Positions 1 through 8,939 of a stretch of 64,000 nt of DNA are shown here, one piece after another (position 1 is the first letter of the stretch; each line of letters starts with the position of its first letter). The position numbers and the translations under genes were made by a program. The DNA is from Pedobacter sp. W3I1 (lineage in GTDB: Bacteria > Bacteroidota > Bacteroidia > Sphingobacteriales > Sphingobacteriaceae), in the NCBI RefSeq assembly GCF_030816015.1, contig NZ_JAUSXN010000001.1:1116001-1180000 (forward strand), in the 5' to 3' direction. The notes beneath the pieces were generated by a model, which was given only the letters and a program-made list of their open reading frames with translations, searched no databases and had not been told where the DNA came from.

Positions 1-2
1 TT

Positions 3-1097
3 ACACCTTATTTCTCTCTACGTTTAGATGGAGTTCGTGGTAAATTGAAAGGTGATAATACCGAGCCTTATGAAAGTGGTTTGGTTAACAATTCTCCGGT
101 AAAAGCTTTCGATACGGAGTTATCTTATTCAGGAAGTTTAAATGCTGTAGTAAACATGTTCAATATCGATATGTTTAAAAAAGAGAACACTTTACAGCTT
201 TATGCTTCTGCAGGTGCGGGTATTGCAGGTTATAAGCCAACCATTACCACTGCGTCTGGAACTTCTTTATATGCAGGTGATAAAAACATTCAAGAATTAA
301 TCATTCCTGTAGGTGTGGGTGCTAAATTTAAAATTTCTGATGCGGTTAATTTAGATTTAGGTTGGACAATCAACTTTGTTGATGGCGATAACGTAGATGG
401 TTATTACAGAAACGGAAACGATAAATATAACTACGCTTACGCTGGTTTAGAGTTTGCTTTAGGTAGCGGAAAACAATTGGCTTTCCACAATCCGGTAGCT
501 TTAACTTATGATGAAGCTTTAAAAGCAAAAGAAATAGCAGAAGGTTTGAAATCTGATTTAAATGCTCAAAAAGCTGAAAATGCAAAACTACGTTCAGAAA
601 TGAATGACATCTTGAAAGATACAGATGGTGATGGTGTTGCAGATAAATTAGATAAATGTCCTGATACACCAGCAGGTACAGTGGTTGATGGTTCTGGTTG
701 TCCGTTAAAAACTCCTGAAAAAGTTGTAGAAAAGGTAATCGTAACAGAAGAAGATCGTAAAGTGGTTAACGAAGCGATTAAAAACTTAGAGTTCGATTTA
801 GGTAAAGCAACTATTCGTTCTAAATCTTATACTTCATTAAACAGAGTTGCAGCATTGTTAATTCAGAAAAACTTCAGTTTAAAATTAGCTGGTCATACAG
901 ATAATACTGGTTCAAAAGAATTAAACTTACGTTTATCAAAAGATAGAGCAGAATCTGTAAAAGCTTATTTAGTTTCTCAGGGAGCAAATGCATCGCGTAT
1001 TGAGGCTACAGGTTATGGCATGGGCCAACCAATTGCCACCAATAAAACAGCAAAAGGCCGTCAGCAAAACCGTCGTGTAGAGTTTACACTTTACTAG
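3..1097 (+). CDS. OmpA family outer-membrane protein, 5' truncated by window edge
   Basis: The reading frame is open from base 3, so the start lies upstream of the window. The visible N-terminal part looks like the end of a small outer-membrane beta-barrel. It is followed by an Ala/Lys/Glu-rich coiled stretch, one thrombospondin type 3-like calcium repeat (DTDGDGVADKLDKCPDTPAG) and a C-terminal OmpA peptidoglycan-binding domain with GHTDNTGSKELNLRLSKDRA and the terminal NRRVEF motif. Such proteins tie the outer membrane to peptidoglycan. A terminator follows within 25 bases and the next gene is convergent, so this is the last gene of its unit. Confidence 0.93.
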   Translation, partial: TPYFSLRLDGVRGKLKGDNTEPYESGLVNNSPVKAFDTELSYSGSLNAVVNMFNIDMFKKENTLQLYASAGAGIAGYKPTITTASGTSLYAGDKNIQELIIPVGVGAKFKISDAVNLDLGWTINFVDGDNVDGYYRNGNDKYNYAYAGLEFALGSGKQLAFHNPVALTYDEALKAKEIAEGLKSDLNAQKAENAKLRSEMNDILKDTDGDGVADKLDKCPDTPAGTVVDGSGCPLKTPEKVVEKVIVTEEDRKVVNEAIKNLEFDLGKATIRSKSYTSLNRVAALLIQKNFSLKLAGHTDNTGSKELNLRLSKDRAESVKAYLVSQGANASRIEATGYGMGQPIATNKTAKGRQQNRRVEFTLY

Positions 1098-1120
1098 TCT
1101 GTTTTTAACACACATATTAA

Positions 1121-1150
1121 AGCGCTCCGATTTATCGGGGCGCTTTTTTT
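1121..1150 (+). terminator. Rho-independent terminator of the OmpA-family gene
   Basis: A 9-bp stem (AGCGCTCCG paired with CGGGGCGCT, one G-T wobble) around the loop TTTAT is followed by a run of T. It begins 24 bases after the stop codon. Confidence 0.85.
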
Positions 1151-1401
1151 GTGACAAATTTTTCTCACATCTCTTGTAGCACTATCAGATTTTAGTGATA
1201 GAACATTAATTAAATGTGATTAAAGTAACTAAGATTAACTGACAAGTTTTTGAAGAAAGAGATGTAGGGCTGTAGCAGCGCAAGCGCTATTTTCAGTAAT
1301 GTTGTTTAAACGAGGGCGATAGATTATCATCATTAGCTTTTGTCGCATAGTGCCTCCTGTAGCAAATCGAATGTTTGAGGACATCATCTGTGACGATTTT
1401 T
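1151..1401. other. Convergent intergenic spacer without a recognisable gene
   Basis: This spacer lies between two genes that face each other. It holds a weak hairpin near 1181-1200 (CTATCA / TGATAG) and no ORF with a plausible start. No promoter is needed here and none is obvious. Confidence 0.5.
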
Positions 1402-4071
1402 TTAAAAAGTAAACGAATATTTTAAGAGAAATGTACGGGCTCTCAAAGGTATATCAAATATGAATAACTGGTTAGAAGTAGAATTTATCTGCTTATAAAC
1501 CTTCTGGGTTATTAAATTGAGGCACTGAAGTTCAAAAAAGCTTTTCCACTTTGTAGGAGCATATTTTACATTCATATCCAAAAAAATATTGTGCATGGGT
1601 TGTTGTAATTGCTGTTTGTACAAAGTGAAATTATAAGTCACATTGTACGATAGTTTTTGGTTTAACTGATGTTGCCAGGTAGATTTTAACTTCTCGATAT
1701 TGGTAGTGTTTACAGTTTTACCATTTACTGTACTTTGCTCGTTTATAAATCTTGAAAGCTCTCCACTCACCGAAACTGTAATTTTATTAAATATTTTTTT
1801 TCTGGCAGTTAACGTGGCAGCTATACTTTTAATGTTGAAAGGCAGAATCTCGTCGTTATAAAAATTAAAACCCCTTTGTAGGCTAGTATTGGCATTTGCC
1901 GAGATATTTAATGAAGCAAAATATAAATATTTAGAAATATTGCCACCCAAAGAGTATTTTTTTGCGGTATTGTTAAAATTAATAGCAGTAGATTTTGTTA
2001 GGCCATTATCGATTTCAAAAGAGTTGATAAAGTTCTGTTGCGTTTTATCATAACCAAGGTTTAAATTGTAAAACAACATTGCTAAAGGTTTACGATAGCT
2101 AAACCTAACGTTTGCCGAGTTGTTTTTTGTTATGGGTAATGGCGTTTCGTTAAAATTAAACTGCCTGTAATTTACCAAAATGCTTCCCGGGTATATGTCT
2201 TCCACTTCTCCAAAGGTAGTTTGTTTAAGATATCTAAAGTTAATTTCACTGTACCTGCCTAAATTTTTACGAAAATCTATAGAAGGATTCAGCGAAAAAT
2301 ATCTGTTTTTTTTATCGATAAAATTTGTTTTACTGTTGTAATCTATAAAGTTGAAGGTTGGTGTTACCTCCGCAGTAATAACACCTTTTTTAAGAAGGTA
2401 AGTTGCAGATGCCTTGCCTAATAGTCCTAAATTATTAAATATTATATCATTTTTAAATCTATCGCCCACCACAGAAGTAACGTGTAAGCTGTCGGTTTTG
2501 TATAAATTGCTGGTTAGTAGATTACTATTGTACGATAAACCTATTGCGGTAGAAAGTATAAATTTGTTGAATTTTGTTTTAAAGGATATAGTTTGGTGAA
2601 TGAATGTATTTTTGGTTTGCGTCTGTTGCGCTAAAAAGAAATAACTTTTATTGTTATTGATAATATTTTCATGCAATCCAGGAGAGGTTTCTAAACGCTC
2701 ATCTAATTTGTAATACTGCGTCAAACCATTGTACTGAAGTATATTGTTTATTCCCAGCGCTTTTATTATCACCGTTTCATTACTAACTGATAAATATTGT
2801 GTTGGCAGATTTTGTGTTAATTCTTGATCGTTCTGTATGGTGCTTCCATTTTTTTTCCATGTTGGCAAATCTAGCTTGGTAAGAGATTTTACATAAATGG
2901 CATTACTGTTTTTTTCTATTTGAGATTGTATTTGCCACTGGTTAAGCCTGTGTAAATGGTTCTGTATTTCCGTGTACCTAACTGTATCGCGGTTAAGGAA
3001 ATAATTAACTGAGTTGTTAAAATTATATCTCCTTTTTAACTGTAGCGTAGCCACATTCATTCTTAAGGTCCAATCAGATTTTAGTTTTAGAAGCGTATTG
3101 ATGTTTCCCGCAAAATCATTGTTCATCAAGTAATATTTTTCATCTAGTGATGGGAGTTCGCTACTTGTAATCGACAGGAATGGTGCAGCTTTTTTTAAAA
3201 TGGTTTCGTTGTTTAAGGATACGCCAACGTCTGCATTTTCATGTTCTAAATTTTCGCCAATATTATTAGCTTTTAGGTTGTTGATGCTCTTATTTTTTGA
3301 TTTAAAGAACATGTTGTTAAACTCGCCACTATAAGCACTATTTCCGATACCAGCATGACCGGTATTAATGGTTATTGCTCTGGCGCTATCGGTAAGTTTA
3401 AGGTTTAGGGCAACGTTATTGGTAACCGTATATCCATTCAGGGCTTTTATAGGCTGGTCCCGTTCTATAACCTGTACTTGTTCTACAGCATTTACCGGTA
3501 CATTGTTGGTGGCCAGTTTATATCTGCCATCCAACAGATTGTCGCCATCTAAATAAACCTTTGATATTGGTTTTCCGTTATAGCTGATAGCGCCTTTATC
3601 GTCTATTTTTATGCCAGGCAACCTGCCAATCAAATCGGCAATAACCCTATCATTTTGTTCTTTAAAAGCTTTCACATTATAAATTAAAGTATCGCTAACA
3701 AGCGATACTTTTTTTAGTGAAGTAACCTTAACTTCTTTTAAAAGATTTACTTTTTTTTTAAGGATGATAGTGTAAGGCTGGCTTGTATAACTGCTAATAG
3801 GTACTATCTTTTGTTCATATCCTATTGCTGTTACTTTTATAGAAAGGCTGTTGTCATTTGTTTGGAGTTTACAGCTAAAAATGCCCTGTTGATTGGTATT
3901 AGTAAAGGCTAAACCCGAACCATTTTTAGTAACTATTGCAATGGTAGCAACATCAAGCGGTACAGCTGAGCTATCTTTTACCACACCATTTATCGTAAAT
4001 GTTTGCTGGGCCGATGCTAAGATAATCGATAACAACAAAGCCCAGGTTGCTAACAAATGTTTTAAATACAA
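1402..4071 (-). CDS. Outer-membrane beta-barrel protein with carboxypeptidase-like regulatory domain
   Basis: The 889-residue product has a signal peptide (LLSIILASAQQ), an N-terminal carboxypeptidase-regulatory-like beta-sandwich (about residues 25-110), a plug-like region (about 110-220, with LPGIKIDDKG and KVYLDGDNLLDGRY) and a long C-terminal beta-barrel ending in Phe. This is the TonB-receptor-like family that Bacteroidota use for import or surface functions; the substrate is unknown. The start is a TTG only 9 bases after the stop of the GLPGLI gene and in the same frame, and no ATG lies near the signal peptide. The two genes are surely cotranscribed. Confidence 0.85.
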   Translation of the reverse strand: MYLKHLLATWALLLSIILASAQQTFTINGVVKDSSAVPLDVATIAIVTKNGSGLAFTNTNQQGIFSCKLQTNDNSLSIKVTAIGYEQKIVPISSYTSQPYTIILKKKVNLLKEVKVTSLKKVSLVSDTLIYNVKAFKEQNDRVIADLIGRLPGIKIDDKGAISYNGKPISKVYLDGDNLLDGRYKLATNNVPVNAVEQVQVIERDQPIKALNGYTVTNNVALNLKLTDSARAITINTGHAGIGNSAYSGEFNNMFFKSKNKSINNLKANNIGENLEHENADVGVSLNNETILKKAAPFLSITSSELPSLDEKYYLMNNDFAGNINTLLKLKSDWTLRMNVATLQLKRRYNFNNSVNYFLNRDTVRYTEIQNHLHRLNQWQIQSQIEKNSNAIYVKSLTKLDLPTWKKNGSTIQNDQELTQNLPTQYLSVSNETVIIKALGINNILQYNGLTQYYKLDERLETSPGLHENIINNNKSYFFLAQQTQTKNTFIHQTISFKTKFNKFILSTAIGLSYNSNLLTSNLYKTDSLHVTSVVGDRFKNDIIFNNLGLLGKASATYLLKKGVITAEVTPTFNFIDYNSKTNFIDKKNRYFSLNPSIDFRKNLGRYSEINFRYLKQTTFGEVEDIYPGSILVNYRQFNFNETPLPITKNNSANVRFSYRKPLAMLFYNLNLGYDKTQQNFINSFEIDNGLTKSTAINFNNTAKKYSLGGNISKYLYFASLNISANANTSLQRGFNFYNDEILPFNIKSIAATLTARKKIFNKITVSVSGELSRFINEQSTVNGKTVNTTNIEKLKSTWQHQLNQKLSYNVTYNFTLYKQQLQQPMHNIFLDMNVKYAPTKWKSFFELQCLNLITQKVYKQINSTSNQLFIFDIPLRARTFLLKYSFTF

Positions 4072-4080
4072 ACTTTCTAA

Positions 4081-4923
4081 TTAATTTGTTAATTCTAAGG
4101 GATAGTTCATGGTAAACTTCTTTTTTGAGGCTGTACCGTTATTACCTCCGCCGCTGCTTGTAACTTTATCTATTGTAATGCCACTTCCAAAATCATCAGT
4201 ACCCAAGCCTTCAGCCTCTGCCTTTTTCATACGTTCGTATTCTTTTAACGAGGTTGAAATTATTTTTGTTGGGATATTTACTGATGTAATATTTTGAAAA
4301 CTCCCAGTGGTTACCACTTTGGTGCATGTAAATTTTATAAAATAATTATCGTCATAGGCTTCTAAAATAAGCCCGGGCAAACCATTTAATTTCCACGGGC
4401 CAAAATTTGCGGCTATATCGGTAGTAAACCATGCTGTATATTTACGACCCTTAACCGTTGCAGTAGCCATTTGTGCGGTATAACCTAACAATTGTTTGGT
4501 GTCTTTTTCAATTGTCCAATTGGTTTTTGCTGTGCTCTCGTTAATTAAATAGCTTTGCTGGTAATGGTTTTTTACCACCGATAGCTTTCCCTTATCAACA
4601 TAAATATCATCTTCTGTAGCAGGCAAAATAACGCCCATGTCAATTACATCGTTGTTTTTGGTTTCGGCCTGTTTTAACGCCGCCTGAATGGTAGAGTCTT
4701 GCTTTAACCGCGTTTGGCTGGTGTAAAGGCTTTTCTCGGTATTAAATGCCAAAATAAAATCCTCGCTAAAAACTTTTGCTTTTTGTGTAGTATCTTTTAT
4801 ATGGTAAAATTGGTAATAGGCAATAGTTGTGGGTTGCTCTGGTGTTGGATTTTCTTTGTTGTTAAATGCGTATAATAGGCATAACAACAATACCAGTGGA
4901 AATAACTTTATATGTTTGTTCAT
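4081..4923 (-). CDS. GLPGLI family protein
   Basis: The 280-residue product starts with a hydrophobic signal segment (LVLLLCLLYAF) and carries the family's name motif GLPGLI at about residues 181-186, within WKLNGLPGLILEAYDD. GLPGLI proteins are exported proteins of Bacteroidota of unknown function and are often encoded next to a TonB-like beta-barrel protein, as here. The gene lies directly upstream of the barrel gene on the minus strand. Confidence 0.88.
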   Translation of the reverse strand: MNKHIKLFPLVLLLCLLYAFNNKENPTPEQPTTIAYYQFYHIKDTTQKAKVFSEDFILAFNTEKSLYTSQTRLKQDSTIQAALKQAETKNNDVIDMGVILPATEDDIYVDKGKLSVVKNHYQQSYLINESTAKTNWTIEKDTKQLLGYTAQMATATVKGRKYTAWFTTDIAANFGPWKLNGLPGLILEAYDDNYFIKFTCTKVVTTGSFQNITSVNIPTKIISTSLKEYERMKKAEAEGLGTDDFGSGITIDKVTSSGGGNNGTASKKKFTMNYPLELTN

Positions 4924-4973
4924 TTTTATATTTTATTAATGAATTAAGAACCATCCTCTATACTTCTTAAAAC

Positions 4974-5309
4974 TTATGGCTGGTTATGGTAACAGCCATC
5001 GTTGCCCCAAGTGCCTTGCTCAAAAAAGGATGAAGCCTCTACCCACATGGCCCAGTTGGAAGTGTTATTGGGTGCGAAAACATGGATGTCCCATTTAACA
5101 CCGCAGGCGTCGGTAAACCTGAAAACTTTTTCTCGTCGTAAAAGGCCTGCCTGTAAATTGCCTACATAGGCAACTTTTATGTCATGGTTTTTGATTTTTG
5201 CAGCCGCATCAACTGAGGTAAAATGCACTTCTTTTTTTATTTTTAAATTGTTTGCCGAAGCATTAAAACCGATTACGGTGCAGATTAGTGCAATAAATAT
5301 TTGTTTCAT
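4974..5309 (-). CDS. Small secreted protein, paralog of the upstream gene
   Basis: The 111-residue product has a signal peptide (MKQIFIALICTVIGFNASA) and a mature part of about 90 residues. It shares with its neighbour the pattern GLLRR, then F-FTDACG--W, then W and a C-terminal Gly-Cys, so two cysteines are conserved and could form a disulfide. I do not recognise the family. It lies about 37 bases downstream of its paralog and 50 upstream of the GLPGLI gene, all on the minus strand, so the four genes may form one unit. Confidence 0.75.
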   Translation of the reverse strand: MKQIFIALICTVIGFNASANNLKIKKEVHFTSVDAAAKIKNHDIKVAYVGNLQAGLLRREKVFRFTDACGVKWDIHVFAPNNTSNWAMWVEASSFFEQGTWGNDGCYHNQP

Positions 5310-5346
5310 AATTGTTGTTTTTTAAATATTACAAAAGTTAAGACGC

Positions 5347-5691
5347 CTACAAGCATCCGTATTGTGGGTTGTCAAGGGATCCAACTACTACTTCATTATT
5401 AAAATAGTTCCAAGCGGTATGCCATAGTGACGCATTTGAAGCATTATCAGATCCTGATACATAAACACGCCATTGTTTCCCACAAGCGTCGGTAAATACA
5501 AAGCTCATCTGCCTGCGCAACAAACCAAGTTGGTCATTTGCAATCTTTCCAGTCTCAACTTTATTGGCCTGCGGCAAATTTTTTGCAACAATATTTGCCA
5601 GGTTCGGTTTTGCAACAGGTAATCTTAAATCTTTTGCGTAAGCGCCAGTACCTAGTACCGCGAATGCGAGTGCGAATAATAATTTTTTCAT
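5347..5691 (-). CDS. Small secreted protein with LLRR / FTDACG motif
   Basis: The 114-residue product has a signal peptide (MKKLLFALAFAVLGTGAYA), a basic middle segment, LGLLRRQMSFVFTDACGKQW, a region with two Trp, and a C-terminal Cys-Leu. It matches the next gene in layout and motifs and the pair arose by tandem duplication. Function is unknown. Exported size, paired cysteines and variable remainder would suit a secreted structural, inhibitor or toxin-like protein, but nothing in the sequence decides this. Confidence 0.75.
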   Translation of the reverse strand: MKKLLFALAFAVLGTGAYAKDLRLPVAKPNLANIVAKNLPQANKVETGKIANDQLGLLRRQMSFVFTDACGKQWRVYVSGSDNASNASLWHTAWNYFNNEVVVGSLDNPQYGCL

Positions 5692-6000
5692 TTTCGTTAA
5701 AATTTTTAATAATCTACATAAGATAAAGGATGGTCTAAATTCATTTTGTTAATATAAAATTCAGTACAAAAATCCCAATCCCAAACAGCCAATCCATATC
5801 CGAATGTTAAGCTTAAATATTCGTAGCTTTTCATCTCATATTCGAAATAATTAAACTCATCATTTTATGATATTGATTGTTTAATTACGGATATCAAACT
5901 AAGTCCAACGAATATTTACCGGTAGTTTCTAATCCGTTATCTATTGTTACTTTTAAAAAAAAAATATATTAAATGCTTTTTCCGCTTAGCTAAAAAAATA
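5692..6000. promoter_or_regulatory. Divergent intergenic region between secreted-protein unit and LytS/LytTR genes
   Basis: About 300 AT-rich bases separate the leftward secreted-protein unit from the rightward sensor kinase. Both units must start here. I see no exact TAnnTTTG box on either strand and no further gene. Confidence 0.45.
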
Positions 6001-7914
6001 ATGAGCTTAAAAATAAATATTGCTGTTTCTGTAATTTTTCTATGCATTGTATCATCCTGTGGTTATAAAAAAACACCGCAAAGCGATGTTAAAAACCAAC
6101 AGATTAATGCTATTGCAGAAAAGGATTACCTGCAGAAAATATTCGACCTGGATACGCTGCCGACGGGTAAGAGTAGAATGGCCATTATACTAAAAGAAGA
6201 TAGTGTTTTTAAACTCGACGCCAACCATAACGCCAATCCATTTTACCATTATTTTAAGGCAAGAGCTTATGAAATCGAAAAAAAAACAGATAGTGCTATA
6301 ATTGCATACCAAAAAATAAAAAGTAAAAAAAAATGGGATGATATCGATTTGCTTAAAACTTATAGCATAGTTGACCACACTATAGATAATGGCGTAATGG
6401 TAGAGGCTGTATTGATGAACCAGATTGTTGCTGCCATGCAAATTGCCGAGCGCAAAAAGAGCAAAGTGGTTTACAAGTATTACGATTTATTGGCAAAAGC
6501 TTACTACCAGAACCAAAATAACAAACAAGCACTTTATTATTCAGAACTTTACTACCAACACCATCCGCATAAATGGCACAGGGTAGTTATGCAACGCTAT
6601 TACGATATTTGTTTTTTGTTGGCTTCCAGGCTTCAGGATTACAAAAAAATGGGCAGTTACAATGCTAAAGCTCGCCTTTTGGCTAAAGCTATTCCCGATA
6701 GCATGGCCCTGGCTCGTACATATGATAACGAATCGCAGATATATGCCCTACAAAAAGATTATCGCAACGGTTTGGCCAGTAGTAAAATCTACTTTAACTA
6801 TTTAGCCAAAATAAACATGCTGCACGATGTTGCCTACAATAATTTGGCGAAAAGTTATTTAAATGTTAACCAGCCAGATAGTGCCGTATTTTATTTTAAA
6901 AAAGGTATCGAGTTGGCAAAAAGTAACAATCCAGCAAAACAGAAAAGCTATTTATACAAGGGCTTAATTGATGCCTATGCCATGAAGGCCGATTATGAAC
7001 AGGCACTGGACGTTGCCATTACCGCCCACGCTATAGAAATAGAAAATTTAAAAGCTATCGATGCCGTTAAAATCGAAGAATTGCACGAAAAATACGAAGC
7101 TGAAAAAAAAGACCAAAATATTGCGGTTTTAAAAAGTAAAAACCAACTCAGCGAAAGTATTATCCGCCAGCAGAGATGGCTGATTTTTTCAGTTCTTATC
7201 GTGTTCTTAGGAACAATTGCATTAATTTACGCCATATATAGGCAGCGTAGCTTAAAAGAGAAAAACAAATTATTGCGCAGCGAAAATCAAAGGCTAAACA
7301 TAGAGCAAAAACTGTTGCAGGCACAATTAAATCCGCATTTTGTTTTCAATGCCATAGCCAATCTGCAAAGCCTTATCGCATCAGGCGATACTTCCGAATC
7401 GGTGCGTTACCTTTCTTTTTTCTCTAAATTGCTTCGCAATGTGCTGGAGCAAAGTCGTAAAGATTTTATCCCCATAGATGAAGAAATTGCATCATTGCAC
7501 AATTATATGCAGCTACAGCAAATGCGTTATCACCATCTTTTTGATTACAAGATTGTAGCTGATGAACTGGATGCGGAATCAACACTTATTCCACCTATGC
7601 TTGTTCAACCTTTTATAGAAAATGCCATTGAGCACGGTTTTAGGAATATCCAGTATAAAGGTATGCTGAAAATTCAGTTTAAATTGGCCAATGGACAATT
7701 ATTGATTACGGTGGATGATAATGGAAGCGGCATTACTAACAAAGGCAAATTGCAGTCAGGTAAAACCTCGTTGGCACAGGTAATATTAAAACAAAGATTA
7801 CAGGCGTTGTTTAAGCTAGACTGTCAGCAGGCTAATTTTGCAATTGTAGATAAAAAAATAAATAACGATAAAGGTGTAAAAATCCAAATAATTATTCCAG
7901 CGGTATATGATTAG
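6001..7914 (+). CDS. TPR-containing LytS-type sensor histidine kinase
   Basis: I prefer the ATG at 6001 over an upstream TTG at 5944 because it gives a clean lipoprotein-like signal (VIFLCIVSSCGYKK). The N-terminal half (about 350 residues) has TPR-like helical repeats. A membrane helix follows (WLIFSVLIVFLGTIALIYAI), then a coiled coil and a LytS-type His_kinase domain with LNPHFVFNAIANLQSLI, in which His446 (numbered from 6001) is the expected phosphate acceptor, and an HATPase domain with ENAIEHGF and DDNGSGI. It overlaps the response regulator gene by 8 bases. Its cue is unknown. Confidence 0.9.
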   Translation: MSLKINIAVSVIFLCIVSSCGYKKTPQSDVKNQQINAIAEKDYLQKIFDLDTLPTGKSRMAIILKEDSVFKLDANHNANPFYHYFKARAYEIEKKTDSAIIAYQKIKSKKKWDDIDLLKTYSIVDHTIDNGVMVEAVLMNQIVAAMQIAERKKSKVVYKYYDLLAKAYYQNQNNKQALYYSELYYQHHPHKWHRVVMQRYYDICFLLASRLQDYKKMGSYNAKARLLAKAIPDSMALARTYDNESQIYALQKDYRNGLASSKIYFNYLAKINMLHDVAYNNLAKSYLNVNQPDSAVFYFKKGIELAKSNNPAKQKSYLYKGLIDAYAMKADYEQALDVAITAHAIEIENLKAIDAVKIEELHEKYEAEKKDQNIAVLKSKNQLSESIIRQQRWLIFSVLIVFLGTIALIYAIYRQRSLKEKNKLLRSENQRLNIEQKLLQAQLNPHFVFNAIANLQSLIASGDTSESVRYLSFFSKLLRNVLEQSRKDFIPIDEEIASLHNYMQLQQMRYHHLFDYKIVADELDAESTLIPPMLVQPFIENAIEHGFRNIQYKGMLKIQFKLANGQLLITVDDNGSGITNKGKLQSGKTSLAQVILKQRLQALFKLDCQQANFAIVDKKINNDKGVKIQIIIPAVYD

Positions 7915-8668
7915 AAACGAGATGAAACTTTATATACTTGAAGATGAGGTGCTCATATTGCAGCACTTGCTGCAAATGTTGCAAAAAATCAGTTTTCTTC
8001 AGGTCGTTGGCCACTCGGCCTATGTTGCAAAGGCATCAAAAGAAATTCCGCTTTTAAAGCCAGATATAATTTTGGCAGATATAAGGCTTAAAGACGGTGA
8101 TAGCTTTACCTTGTTTAATAATATTGCTATTGAAGATTTTCAGCTTGTATTTCTTACAGCTTATGATCAATATGCCATACAGGCGCTTAATTTGGGAGCT
8201 TTTGCCTACCTGTTAAAACCTATTGAGGATGATGCTTTAGCTGAAACTTTAAAAAAGTGCTACCATTACCGAGAGCAAGAACTATTTAACAAGCAACAGC
8301 TGCAAATAGCCCGCAACCACTATTTAGAAAATGGTATAAATAACATTAAGCGTATAGCTTTAAAAAGTTTAGAATATATAGAAATTGTTTTAATAGAAGA
8401 TATAATGTACTGTCAAAGCGATAAAGGGTACACCACTTTCTATTTAAAAGATAAACGCGAAATTCTGGTTTCTAAAGGATTAAAGGAATACGAACTGATG
8501 TTATTGCCAATGGGTTTTGTTCGATGCCATCAATCTTACCTCATTAACTTTAACTATGTAAAGAAATATTTTCGGGAAGGCTTTTTGCAAATGTATAATA
8601 ATAGCCAAATTCCGGTTTCGAGCCGTAAACGCGAAGAAGTGCTAAAATATTTACAAAATATCTCTTAA
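7907..8668 (+). CDS. LytTR family response regulator
   Basis: A receiver domain (residues 1 to about 125, with acceptor Asp in ILADIRLKDGDS and the Thr/Lys positions in FLTAYD and LLKPIE) is followed by a LytTR DNA-binding domain (about 140-250, with KSLEYIEIVLIEDIMYCQSD and FVRCHQSYLINFNYV). The ATG at 7907 overlaps the kinase stop; the ATG at 7922 is an equally good start and is preceded by a purine-rich stretch. Together with the kinase it forms a two-component system. The divergent secreted-protein unit is a plausible target, by position only. Confidence 0.92.
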   Translation: MIRNEMKLYILEDEVLILQHLLQMLQKISFLQVVGHSAYVAKASKEIPLLKPDIILADIRLKDGDSFTLFNNIAIEDFQLVFLTAYDQYAIQALNLGAFAYLLKPIEDDALAETLKKCYHYREQELFNKQQLQIARNHYLENGINNIKRIALKSLEYIEIVLIEDIMYCQSDKGYTTFYLKDKREILVSKGLKEYELMLLPMGFVRCHQSYLINFNYVKKYFREGFLQMYNNSQIPVSSRKREEVLKYLQNIS

Positions 8669-8795
8669 TGGTTGAATGTTTTTTAATGATAGCTATCTTG
8701 CTTTTCACAAGCGTTTGGTTCAAAAAAGTCAGCCTTTTCGAAATTGGCATCTGTTTTTCTTAATCTAGTGCACTTAGTTAGCCAATTATATGAAT

Positions 8796-8912
8796 TGTCA
8801 TCCTGAACGCAGTGAAGGATCTTTGTTAGACTAATTTTAACGCTATAGTCTTTTGAAATTACGAAACCAGTGGTTCTTGTGTTAGGGATTCTTCACTACG
8901 TTCAGAATAACA
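8796..8912. repeat. GTCAT...ATCT paired palindromic element, CTGAACGCAGTGAAG type
   Basis: The left half reads TGTCATCCTGAACGCAGTGA followed by AGGATCT. The right half is its near-exact inverse (GGATTCTTCACTACGTTCAG then AATAACA). About 60 bases lie between them. The same type occurs at 46578-46676. Confidence 0.75.
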
Positions 8913-8939
8913 GCGCAATAGATATTGTTCGAATTCAAC

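Noticed and set aside
370..669. Minus-strand frame inside the OmpA-family gene
   Set aside because: It is a shadow of the real gene; the plus-strand frame carries clear OmpA and calcium-repeat motifs.
969..1157. Minus-strand frame of 62 codons over the OmpA end and terminator
   Set aside because: It includes a terminator hairpin and lies antisense to a well-supported gene.
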